64,000 nt of DNA from Limnohabitans sp. 2KL-1 (GTDB lineage Bacteria; Pseudomonadota; Gammaproteobacteria; Burkholderiales; Burkholderiaceae_C). Below the pieces are notes generated by a model that searched no databases, was not told the origin of the DNA, and saw only the letters and a list, made by a program, of their open reading frames with translations. Both the position numbers and the translations under genes were made by a program. Where the stretch lies: NCBI RefSeq assembly GCF_003063435.1, contig NZ_NESL01000005.1:140357-204356 (forward strand). Direction: 5' to 3'. Each line of letters opens with the position of its first letter. Position 1 is the first letter of the stretch. Positions 9,233 through 17,705 of the stretch are shown in pieces.

Positions 9233-9838
9233 TCAAACAGGCAAATGCTTTTGAGCCAGCGCACGCACAGCGTCATCGGACAAGCTTTTTTTAGTGCCCA
9301 ACATCCACAAATCAAAAGCGGGCGGACGGGCAACGCCCGCTGTGCGCAGAAAACCACAGGCTTGCAAGGTATCGGCCAGCAGCTTGCGGGTGAAGCCGCA
9401 GCGGTGGGCCATGTACAAATTGCCCGCCGCCATCGCTGGGCGGTGCCCGTACAAAATGTCCAGGGCCGCAATCGGCCCGGCCGGAGAGTCGTACAAAGGT
9501 GAGGCCAATTCACCCTGCGCCACGCGCGCGCAGACCGACTGCAAATCCGGGCAAGTGATCAGCACCATGCCGTCGTCCTTGAGCACACGCACAAACTCGG
9601 CCAGTGCCACGGGAACCTCATGGGGATACAAATGCTCGATGTTGTGACTCGACACAATCGCGTCGATGGAGCCGGTGGCCACAGCCGACATGTCGGTCAT
9701 CGTGCCCACCACATCGGGTCGAACCGCAGGGTCAATGTCCAGTCGAACCTCCTGCCAACCTTCAAAACCGGCAAAGCCGTGCGCACGCCCCAAAGGCCCG
9801 CAGCCCACGTTCAACAATTTCATTTTTTCTGAATGCAT
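9233..9838 (-). CDS. Class I SAM-dependent methyltransferase
   Basis: A protein of about 201 residues with the Methyltransf_11-like fold. The glycine-rich SAM loop LNVGCGPLGRAHG sits at the very N-terminus, followed by the acidic loop VRLDIDPAVRPDVVGT, the motif-IV region DAIVSSHNIEHLYPHEV and LKDDGMVLITCPD. The His/Glu-rich NIEHLYPHE stretch is typical of small methyltransferases found near sugar or glycan genes, but the substrate is unknown. The start may be ATG 9838, preceded by GGAG at about 9 bp, or ATG 9823 (MKLLNVGCG). It is convergent with xth. Confidence 0.83.
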   Translation of the reverse strand: MHSEKMKLLNVGCGPLGRAHGFAGFEGWQEVRLDIDPAVRPDVVGTMTDMSAVATGSIDAIVSSHNIEHLYPHEVPVALAEFVRVLKDDGMVLITCPDLQSVCARVAQGELASPLYDSPAGPIAALDILYGHRPAMAAGNLYMAHRCGFTRKLLADTLQACGFLRTAGVARPPAFDLWMLGTKKSLSDDAVRALAQKHLPV

Positions 9839-10104
9839 CACTCACCACTCCAACCCGACGAATCACGCCGTTTGCTCAAGTTATCGCCCGTGTCCGGACG
9901 AATGGACCACCCCGTGCACGCCTTGGCGGGCATGGAAAATCCATGTTGGCCTGGGCGCGCTGCGAGGAACTGAAAACAAACAGTTTAACGGGATGGCCAT
10001 CTGGTGACGCCTGGCCAGGTTGACACGGGCCAGAACAACACCCCGCGGCTGCGGCGGTGTCAGCCGATGGGGCATTGCACGAAGCGCCAAACGGCGCGTC
10101 GCGC
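9839..10104. other. Intergenic stretch without a recognised gene
   Basis: About 265 bp between the methyltransferase start and the stop of the alpha/beta hydrolase. Short overlapping frames on both strands have no recognisable protein character. It should hold the methyltransferase promoter on the minus strand, but no convincing -35/-10 pair was seen. Confidence 0.4.
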
Positions 10105-12210
10105 TCAGCGCAGCACGGCGCTCTTGGCTGCGGCTTCGATCAGGGCTTGTGCGTCTTCTTTCAAGAGAAAACCCGCTTGCATGGCGCGGTCAGCCGCTTT
10201 TCTGACGGCTTGGACATAGCCATCATGCGAGCCATATCTTTCTTGCAGTGACAGCCGAGTGTCGCCGTGGGCTTGTCGCTCTGCGGCTGTTTTGGCAAAG
10301 GGCACCATGCCGCCGACGTAGTTGCAGATTTCTCCTTTGTGGAAAGGGCGTGCGCCATCGGCCGTGATGTTCCAGCCCAAGTAGGTGCCCAAGGGGGCGT
10401 CGAGCAAGACCACGGGCAGACCCCCCACTTCATTGCCGTCAGCGTCCACTTTGGGCGCGTACATCGGTAAAACCTGCTTGATTTTGGGCGGTGCCAAACT
10501 GGGCACGCCCGAGCCATCCACCGCCTTGAAGCCCGGGCCCCAGTCGTAATCGTGTACCGGCATGATGAAGTCACGCTCGGGAACGGTGGGACGCAGGCCC
10601 GGCAAGTTGGGATAGCCCAACGCGGATTTTTCAGCCACCGCCAGTTGGTTTTTGGCCATCAGCGGGTACTGGCTGGCGGGTGGCTCGGTGCCTTTCATGA
10701 CCCAGTTGCGAAAGTGCACACGCAGGGCGTTGACGGTTTCCTTGTGCGGCACGGGATTGGCGGGCAGCACCGCCTGTCCGAAGTTGTTGCCGGGACACAT
10801 GGGACCGGCCTTGGGCAAGGCGGCACCCGGGATGCTGGTGTCAAAACCGCCCGCGCCGCCACCGTGGTTGCTGCTGGCAATGTAGTAGCGCCGCACGTTG
10901 GCAGGCAGGGGCAGGTCTTGTTTGGCGTCGGTGCCGATCCATTCCGGGGTGAGCTTCAAGGCCCAGACCTCGGCAGAACCAAAATGCTCCATGATTTTGG
11001 GGCAGGTGCGCGTTTGCATGCACCGATCCAGAATGCCGGCAGCAGGCGTGCCGCGCACCGGGTCAGGGTGAGGCAACCACCACTGAGGCCCCTCGCTGCC
11101 GGCCTGGTACAACTCCAGCACACCGTCTGGCTGGGCCCAGCGGAAGTTGAGTGCAATGCGGCGACCTGCAATGATGGGCCACAAACCATCGTGCACTTGT
11201 TGGCCCGCTTCGTCCTGGTTGAAGCCCAGATGCAGCCAGCCGCGCAAATAATTGCCCGATTGTGAGATGCCCCTGGCAATGCTGTGCTGGACGGTGTTGG
11301 CCACCGGGTTGGGTGTGCCCGTGTCATCGGCTTTGGCGTGTTTGAAGAAAACGGCCACATCCCGCCAGGCTGCAAAGCCGATGCCCAGCACATAAGGGTC
11401 TTGGGCTTCAAAGACGACTTGGTACAGCCGCTTGGCATCAAACCCGTTTTTCAGGCAGATGTGTGTCGGATCGGGTGTGCCGGGAAAGGGCGTCTTGGCG
11501 TCGCATTGGGCCCAGGCCCAGTCGCTGGGCGCGATGGCTTGCTCGTCAAACACTTCGCCGTTCATGTTTTCGCGTCCGCGTGACACCAGTGTCGCTTTGC
11601 GGGTGTCCAAGCTTGCGGGTTGGTAAGGCACAGGGTTGGTTTGCACCAGCAAGGGTTGTGACTCGGGGCCTGCGCGGTTGACGATTCGGCCGAACACTTG
11701 GCCGGTGATCTTGGAGCCATCGGGGTTTTTGGCCACCGGCACCTGCAAGAACTGCAGGCCGTTGATGCTGGCCTGCGGCTTGACTTGGGTTGCCCCCACG
11801 TTGTCGCCTTGCCAGGCACTGGCCAGGCCAATGTCGCCCATGGCGAATTCCTGCTCGGCGTAGGGGAACACGCGCCCCCGGTTGGGCACATCGTGCCACA
11901 TCAATCCGCTGGCATCCTTCAGATGGACTGGCTTGTAAATCACAAACGAGGTCACATAGCGCACCTTGCCATCGGCATCCTTGGCCAGCTCGATGTCCTG
12001 GATGATGGCGTTTTGCGGCAGTTTAGGGTCCAGCTCACCAAAGACGCGCCCGGCCACTTGTTCGTAGGCGATGCCGGCTGTACTGCCTGCAGCCACAGGC
12101 ACAGCTTGGGTGCCGTCGATCACGATTTTCGTCACGCGGGCGTGGGTGCCCGAACAGAAAAGCGCCGACAAAGCGACGGCCCACAGGGCGTTGGGGGCTG
12201 AAAGCAGCAT
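10105..12210 (-). CDS. Secreted alpha/beta hydrolase domain protein (Abhydrolase_10-like)
   Basis: A 701-residue exported protein. The start at 12210 (MLLSAPNALW) has an AAAGGA site eight bases upstream and begins a signal peptide with likely cleavage after GTHA. The region around residues 330-350 shows the nucleophile segment ISQSGNYLRGWLHLGFNQDE, followed by HDGLWPIIAGRRIALNFRWA, typical of the large esterase-like 'alpha/beta hydrolase domain' family (PF20091-like). SSNHGGGAGGF and the Cys-containing LDRCMQTRTCPK suggest a disulphide in the periplasm. Substrate is unknown. There are no clear operon partners; the alpha-E gene ends about 115 bp upstream on the same strand. Confidence 0.8.
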   Translation of the reverse strand: MLLSAPNALWAVALSALFCSGTHARVTKIVIDGTQAVPVAAGSTAGIAYEQVAGRVFGELDPKLPQNAIIQDIELAKDADGKVRYVTSFVIYKPVHLKDASGLMWHDVPNRGRVFPYAEQEFAMGDIGLASAWQGDNVGATQVKPQASINGLQFLQVPVAKNPDGSKITGQVFGRIVNRAGPESQPLLVQTNPVPYQPASLDTRKATLVSRGRENMNGEVFDEQAIAPSDWAWAQCDAKTPFPGTPDPTHICLKNGFDAKRLYQVVFEAQDPYVLGIGFAAWRDVAVFFKHAKADDTGTPNPVANTVQHSIARGISQSGNYLRGWLHLGFNQDEAGQQVHDGLWPIIAGRRIALNFRWAQPDGVLELYQAGSEGPQWWLPHPDPVRGTPAAGILDRCMQTRTCPKIMEHFGSAEVWALKLTPEWIGTDAKQDLPLPANVRRYYIASSNHGGGAGGFDTSIPGAALPKAGPMCPGNNFGQAVLPANPVPHKETVNALRVHFRNWVMKGTEPPASQYPLMAKNQLAVAEKSALGYPNLPGLRPTVPERDFIMPVHDYDWGPGFKAVDGSGVPSLAPPKIKQVLPMYAPKVDADGNEVGGLPVVLLDAPLGTYLGWNITADGARPFHKGEICNYVGGMVPFAKTAAERQAHGDTRLSLQERYGSHDGYVQAVRKAADRAMQAGFLLKEDAQALIEAAAKSAVLR

Positions 12211-12325
12211 GGATCGATCCTTTCGCAGGCGCACCCGAAGTGGGGGAACGCGCACTTGGATTCAACCGGATTTGAAGCCCTCCAACAACCGGGTCAACCC
12301 CCGGACACTTCGCACAGGCGACAGC

Positions 12326-13306
12326 TCAGGACACCGCCTGCGGCATCAAAAACTCCCGGCTGATGCGCCCGCCCAGCACGTTCACGCGCTCCAGAAACTG
12401 CGTCAGGTAAGCGTGCAGGCCGGTGGCCAGAATTTCGTCGATGCGGCCAAAAGCCAGCTCCGAGCGCAGGCGTCCGGCGTGGCGCAGGGTGTCGCTCTCG
12501 CGGTCGTGCGAAACCAGCGCCAGGTTGGACACCACTTCGTTCAGGCTGGCGTGCAGCGAGCGCGGCATGTCCGGGCGCAGGATCAGCAATTCGGCCACGC
12601 GCTCGGGGCGGATCACATCGCGGTAGACCTTGCGATACACCTCGAAGCCGCTGACGCTGCGCAAAATCGCGCTCCAGTGGTAGAAGTCGTATTCCTGCGT
12701 CACCTCGGCCTCGACACCGCTGTAGTTGGGGGCCCCGAAAAAATCATTTTGCATGGCGTGGAACTTCACATCCACCAGCCGCGCCGTGTTGTCGGCCCGC
12801 TCCAAAAACGTGCCCATGCGCATGAAGTACAGCGACTCGTCCATCAGCATGGTGCCCACCGTCACGCCGCGTGACAGGTGCGAGCGGAACTTGACCCACT
12901 CAAAGAACTGGCCCGGATCGCGCTCGAACTCGCCGCTTTTGAGCATGCGGTTGACTTCGAGCCAGGTCTGGTTCTGCGTTTCCCACACCTCGGTGGTCAG
13001 CGTGCCACGCACGGCACGGGCGTTTTCACGCGCCGCCCGCAGGCACGAGATGATGGACGAGGGGTTGTCCTCGTCACGCACCATGAAGGCCATCACATCG
13101 CGGGGGTTGATGTTTTTGTAGAGCGCCAAGTACGAGGGCAGCAACTCGCTGATGGACAAAATACCCTCCCAGCCCGCCTCCACAGCCGCAGCCGATTGTG
13201 GCAACAACGAGGTCTCGTAGCTCACATTGAGCATGCGGGCGGTGTTCTCTGCACGCTCCATGTAACGGGACATCCAGAAGAGGTGGTCGGCGGTTCTTGA
13301 AAGCAT
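12326..13306 (-). CDS. Alpha-E domain protein (stand-alone copy)
   Basis: A 326-residue all-alpha protein of the alpha-E (DUF403) family, recognised by the N-terminal LSRTADHLFWMSRYMERAEN and the repeated Arg/Glu-rich helices. The biochemical role is not established. The family is almost always encoded next to circularly permuted ATP-grasp enzymes and transglutaminase-like proteases, and comparative genomics places it in a predicted peptide-ligation system. The ATP-grasp gene lies 15 bp upstream, so the pair is an operon. A fused paralogue of the pair is encoded at 21302-24064. Confidence 0.9.
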   Translation of the reverse strand: MLSRTADHLFWMSRYMERAENTARMLNVSYETSLLPQSAAAVEAGWEGILSISELLPSYLALYKNINPRDVMAFMVRDEDNPSSIISCLRAARENARAVRGTLTTEVWETQNQTWLEVNRMLKSGEFERDPGQFFEWVKFRSHLSRGVTVGTMLMDESLYFMRMGTFLERADNTARLVDVKFHAMQNDFFGAPNYSGVEAEVTQEYDFYHWSAILRSVSGFEVYRKVYRDVIRPERVAELLILRPDMPRSLHASLNEVVSNLALVSHDRESDTLRHAGRLRSELAFGRIDEILATGLHAYLTQFLERVNVLGGRISREFLMPQAVS

Positions 13307-13321
13307 GTGTGTTCTCCCTTG

Positions 13322-14785
13322 TCAGTCCTGCAAAATCCAGGTGTCTTTGGTGCCGCCGCCTTGGCTGCTGTTCACCACCAAAGAGCCTTCTTTCAAAGCC
13401 ACCCGCGTCAAGCCGCCGGGCACCATCTGCACCGTGCGTCCGCTCAACACAAAGGGGCGCAGATCGATGTGGCGTGGCGCGATACCGCTCTCTACATAGG
13501 TGGGGCAGCTCGACAAACTGAGCGTGGGCTGCGCAATGTAGCCCTCGGGGTTGGCCAGCAAGGCACCGCGAAAACGCTCGATCTCTTCCTTGGTCGAGGC
13601 TGGGCCGACCAGCATGCCGTAGCCGCCCGCGCCGTGCACCTCCTTGACCACCAGGTCTTTCAGGTTGGCCAGGGTGTACTGCAGGTCATCGGGCTTGCGG
13701 CACTGGTAAGTGGGCACGTTTTTCAGGATCGGCGTCTCGCCCAGGTAGAACTTGATCATGTCGGGCACATAGGGGTAGATCGACTTGTCGTCGGCCACGC
13801 CCGTGCCCACCGCGTTGCAAATCGCCACATGACCGGCTTTGTAGGCCTCCATCAGGCCCGCGCAACCCAGCGTCGAGGTGGGGCGGAACACCTTGGGGTC
13901 CAAAAAGTCGTCGTCCACCCGGCGGTAGATCACGTCCACGCGCTGTGGGCCGCGTGTGGTGCGCATGTAGACGAACTGGTCTTTGACGAACAGGTCTTGC
14001 CCTTCCACCAGCTCCACGCCCATTTGCTGCGCCAAAAAGGCGTGCTCGAAGTAGGCGCTGTTGTACATGCCGGGCGTGAGCACCACCACTGTCGGCTCGG
14101 CCGTGGTGGCGGGGCTCGATGCTCGCAAGGTCTCCAGCAGCAGGTCAGGGTAATGCGCCACCGGGGCCACGCGGTGCTGGTTGAACAGCTCGGGGAAGAG
14201 CCGCATCATCATCTTGCGGTCTTCCAGCATGTAGCTCACGCCGCTGGGCACGCGCAGGTTGTCTTCGAGCACGTAGTACTCGCCGTTGCCCTGCGCATCC
14301 GGGGCCCGCACGATGTCGACCCCGCTGATGTGCGAATAGATGTTGTTGGGCACATCCACGCCGATCATCTCGGGGCGGAACTGCGCATTGCCCTCGATCT
14401 GCTCACGCGGGATCACGCCCGCTTTGAGGATCTCCTGATCGTGGTACACGTCGTGGATGAAGCGGTTGAGCGCCGTGACGCGCTGCACCAGACCCGCTTC
14501 CATGCTTTTCCACTCCTGGGCAGCAATCACACGGGGGATCAAATCGAAGGGGATCAGGCGCTCGGTGCCCCCTTCTTCTTTGTTGTTGTCTTCGTCCAGC
14601 TCGCCATAGACCGCGAAGGTGATGCCCACGCGGCGGAAAATCATCTCGGCTTCTTCGCGGCGCGAGGCCATGGTTTGCGGGTCTTGCGCCTGCAACCAAC
14701 GGGCATAGGCCAGGTAATGGTCTCTGACTTCTCCGGCATCGCCTGCGGCAGGCAAGCGGCTGTACATTTCATCGAATTGGCGCAT
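13322..14785 (-). CDS. Circularly permuted type-2 ATP-grasp protein (stand-alone copy)
   Basis: A 487-residue protein of the DUF404/DUF407 (CP_ATPgrasp) family, predicted to ligate an amine to a carboxylate using ATP. Recognisable segments include EWKSMEAGLVQRVTALNRF, VLEDNLRVPSGVSYMLEDR, VVVLTPGMYNSAYFEHAFLA, the acidic RRVDDDFLDP and VHGAGGYGMLVGPAST. It is translated just before the alpha-E gene. The product and peptide substrate are unknown. Confidence 0.9.
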   Translation of the reverse strand: MRQFDEMYSRLPAAGDAGEVRDHYLAYARWLQAQDPQTMASRREEAEMIFRRVGITFAVYGELDEDNNKEEGGTERLIPFDLIPRVIAAQEWKSMEAGLVQRVTALNRFIHDVYHDQEILKAGVIPREQIEGNAQFRPEMIGVDVPNNIYSHISGVDIVRAPDAQGNGEYYVLEDNLRVPSGVSYMLEDRKMMMRLFPELFNQHRVAPVAHYPDLLLETLRASSPATTAEPTVVVLTPGMYNSAYFEHAFLAQQMGVELVEGQDLFVKDQFVYMRTTRGPQRVDVIYRRVDDDFLDPKVFRPTSTLGCAGLMEAYKAGHVAICNAVGTGVADDKSIYPYVPDMIKFYLGETPILKNVPTYQCRKPDDLQYTLANLKDLVVKEVHGAGGYGMLVGPASTKEEIERFRGALLANPEGYIAQPTLSLSSCPTYVESGIAPRHIDLRPFVLSGRTVQMVPGGLTRVALKEGSLVVNSSQGGGTKDTWILQD

Positions 14786-14833
14786 GGCTCGTTACTCCTG
14801 ACCACAGGATAGCAAGATGCATACCTATTTTCA

Positions 14834-17398
14834 TCAATGCGGCAGAACGTGGTGCCAATAGCGCCTGGCCAGAACCCTTTCGCATTGCACCTGCGCAGGC
14901 CTATCACTGCGCCAGCTGGCCGCGCCGCAGCGGGTGGACTCTGTCAACCCGATGCCCTGCGCGCGGTAACGGTCCACCACCGGCTGGGCCGGGTGCCCAA
15001 AGCGGTTGCGGTAACCGGCTTGCACCAGCGCCAGCCGGGGCTGCAAGGCCTGTAAAAATTCAGGCGTCGATGAGGTCTTGCTGCCATGGTGCGGCACCAG
15101 CAACACGTCCACCGGTGCCAAACCCGCCCGCACCAGCGCCAGCTCCTGAGCTGCCTCGATGTCGCCCGCCAACAAGGCCGAAACAGCGCCCTGGCTGATG
15201 CGCAAGACACAGCTGGTTTCATTGGGTTTGCGCGGCCTGGATGTCGCACCCGAAACGGGCGGGTGCAGCACCTCGAACAGCACCCCATCCCACACCCACG
15301 ACTGCCCCGCCTGGCAGCGCGTCCAGCCGGGCCGCAAGGCATGCAAAACATGCGCATCCTCCAGCGAGGACCACAAGACCGCCTGGGGCCGCATGGCCAA
15401 CACGGCTGCCGCGCCACCGGTGTGGTCGCTGTCGCGGTGGCTGAGCATCAACACATCGAGCCGTTCGCCCATTTGCGCCAACAGGGGCACCAGCACCCGG
15501 TGCCCGGCGTCGCTTTCAGCCGAATAGCGCGGCCCCGCGTCGTACAGCAGGCTGTGCCCGGCGGTGCGCACCAGCACCGCATTGCCCTGCCCCACATCGG
15601 CCGCCAGCAGCTCAAATGTGCCCACGGCCGGACGCGGATGCACCCAAAACAACACCGGCCACAACAGCGGCAGGCACAGCAGCTTCCACGACAAGGGGAG
15701 CCTGACCACCAGGCCCACGGCACCGACCAACGCCAACAGGCCCAAGCCCCACGGGGCCATGGCCGTCGACACACTGGCCATCGGCCAAGCCGCCATCCAC
15801 CCCAGCAGGCTCGCCAACGGTTGCAAAGCCCAGACCGCCAGCCCCCAAGCACCCGGCCACAACACCCCCAGCATGGCCAAAGGCGTGACCACCAGCGTCA
15901 CCCAGGGGATGGCCAACAAATTGGCCACCAAGCCCACCCAAGACACTTGCCCAAAAAACAGCAGCGTCAAGGGTGCCAACGCCACCGTGATCGTGGCCTG
16001 TTCACGCAGCAGCGCCCATGCCGCGGCCCCCATGGCCCCTCCCCAAATGGGGAACTGTTGTGCACCCCATCGGTGCCCAGATGACCCAGGCACCAAATCG
16101 GTGCGGCGCAGCACAGCGCCATGCCCGTCCCGCCATCCCTGCTGCGCCCGCTGGGTTGCCGCCTGCCGATCGGTCGCCATCAACACCCCCACCGCCACAA
16201 AGCTCAGCCAAAATCCGGGCTGCAACAAGGCCCAAGGGTCCAGCGTCAGCACCACCGCACCCGCCAACGACCAGATCAGCGCGCCATGCCACTGGCGTGC
16301 GGAGATCTTGAGCAAGGTCACCACCGCCAGCATCCAAAGCGTGCGTTGCGCGGGCACGCCCCAACCGCTGAACAGGGCATAAAAACCAGCCAACCCCAGG
16401 CCGGCCAGCGCCCCCACATGGGCCGCAGGCCAACGCAACGCGCCCGCAAAACCCCACAAGGCCGACTTGCGCCAGCCCCATGCCACCAGCACCGAAGCCA
16501 GCCAGGCGAACATGGTCACATGCAGACCGGAAATGCTCATCAAGTGCGCCACGCCCGTGGCCCTGAACACATCCCAGTCGCTGCGGTCGATGGCCGCCTG
16601 ATCGCCGGTGACCAGGGCCGCCACAATGCCCGCGAACTTGGCCGACTCGCCCGCAGCGGACGGCGACAGCTGGGTCAGCAACCGGTCGCGTACCGTTTGC
16701 CGCCAGCCCTCGATCGGGTGCGCCCAGGTGGACGCCAGCCGCACCGGGGCCGGGTCTTTGCCCCCCGTGCGCACATAGCCGGTGGCGCGAATGCCTTGCT
16801 CCCACAACCACAACTCGTAGTCAAACCCTCGAGGGTTCAGGTTGCCATGCGGTGCCTTCAGGCGCACCCGAAAGCGCCAGCGCTCACCCGCCTTCACCGG
16901 CTCGGGCAGGGGCGACGTGCTCCAGCCGCTGTCGTGCATGCCGTCCTGCGCATACCAGCCCAGATACACCTGCCTGGGCAGGTCTGCGGGCAAGTCCAGC
17001 GCCTGCACCGAACCGGCGGGATGGACCCGCCAAGCTTGCTCCAATTGAAAGCGAAACCGCCAACCCAAGTCCTGGCGCTGCGGCATGGCCTGCACCACGC
17101 CCACCACATCCAGGTCTTGCCCTTCCAGCGCCGGATCGATGACCCCCGAGCGGCTCACGGCATGCAAGCCAGTGACCGACACCGCCAAGCTCGCCCAGAC
17201 CAACCCCATGGCCAAGACCCGCAGCCCCCCTGCAAATGCCCAGCGGCGCAGCACCAGCCCAACACCCCAAGCCCCCGCGCCCAAACCCGCATAGCCCGCC
17301 AGCGGCCACAGCGCTTCTTGCTGCAACTGCACGGCCACGCCCGCGCACCAGGCCAGCAAGCCCGGCCCCAATCCCCGCGCCCACACCATGAACATCAT
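14834..17398 (-). CDS. comEC: ComEC/Rec2 DNA-internalisation channel
   Basis: A protein of about 854 residues forming the inner-membrane channel that takes up single-stranded DNA during natural transformation. The N-terminal DUF4131/OB-like region is followed by the Competence domain with many transmembrane helices (SGLHVTMFAWLASVL, PGFWLSFVAVGVLMA). The C-terminal metallo-beta-lactamase domain shows LLAADVGQGNAVLVRT, the metal motif LSHRDSDHTGGAAAVL, and LLVPHHGSKTSSTPEF. ATG 17398 (MMFMVWARGLGPG) starts the first membrane helix; the frame stays open to 17668, but that extension is Arg/Cys/Ala-rich and looks non-coding. No other competence genes lie in the window. Confidence 0.92.
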   Translation of the reverse strand: MMFMVWARGLGPGLLAWCAGVAVQLQQEALWPLAGYAGLGAGAWGVGLVLRRWAFAGGLRVLAMGLVWASLAVSVTGLHAVSRSGVIDPALEGQDLDVVGVVQAMPQRQDLGWRFRFQLEQAWRVHPAGSVQALDLPADLPRQVYLGWYAQDGMHDSGWSTSPLPEPVKAGERWRFRVRLKAPHGNLNPRGFDYELWLWEQGIRATGYVRTGGKDPAPVRLASTWAHPIEGWRQTVRDRLLTQLSPSAAGESAKFAGIVAALVTGDQAAIDRSDWDVFRATGVAHLMSISGLHVTMFAWLASVLVAWGWRKSALWGFAGALRWPAAHVGALAGLGLAGFYALFSGWGVPAQRTLWMLAVVTLLKISARQWHGALIWSLAGAVVLTLDPWALLQPGFWLSFVAVGVLMATDRQAATQRAQQGWRDGHGAVLRRTDLVPGSSGHRWGAQQFPIWGGAMGAAAWALLREQATITVALAPLTLLFFGQVSWVGLVANLLAIPWVTLVVTPLAMLGVLWPGAWGLAVWALQPLASLLGWMAAWPMASVSTAMAPWGLGLLALVGAVGLVVRLPLSWKLLCLPLLWPVLFWVHPRPAVGTFELLAADVGQGNAVLVRTAGHSLLYDAGPRYSAESDAGHRVLVPLLAQMGERLDVLMLSHRDSDHTGGAAAVLAMRPQAVLWSSLEDAHVLHALRPGWTRCQAGQSWVWDGVLFEVLHPPVSGATSRPRKPNETSCVLRISQGAVSALLAGDIEAAQELALVRAGLAPVDVLLVPHHGSKTSSTPEFLQALQPRLALVQAGYRNRFGHPAQPVVDRYRAQGIGLTESTRCGAASWRSDRPAQVQCERVLARRYWHHVLPH

Positions 17399-17705
17399 GG
17401 CAACACCCCCAGCCCATGCGGGCCCCTGCAGACAAGCGCGCGACCTCGCCGCGCCGATCCGACCTGTGCAGCACCCGTCCGCACACGACCAGGCCCCTGC
17501 GCCACCTGCGTGCAGCATCGATTCATGCTCAGCCTCCCTGATTTGGCCGAATGTTGGAACAGTCGCTCTGGCGCTCTTGTGCTGCGAACCCGGGTGCGCC
17601 GTGTCAACGGCTTGATCCGGCCCCGGTCCTGGCGCGTGTCTTGCTAGTTGTAAACGCCCAAGCTGCACTTGTCATGCGTGCAGCCCCTGTTGCGCTGTTG
17701 GAACT
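17399..17705. other. Intergenic region between comEC and the DUF2126 gene
   Basis: About 307 bp between divergent start codons. It contains only an upstream in-frame extension of comEC that lacks protein-like character. It presumably carries the promoters for comEC and for the transglutaminase/ATP-grasp operon; no confident sigma-70 pair or hairpin was identified. Confidence 0.4.
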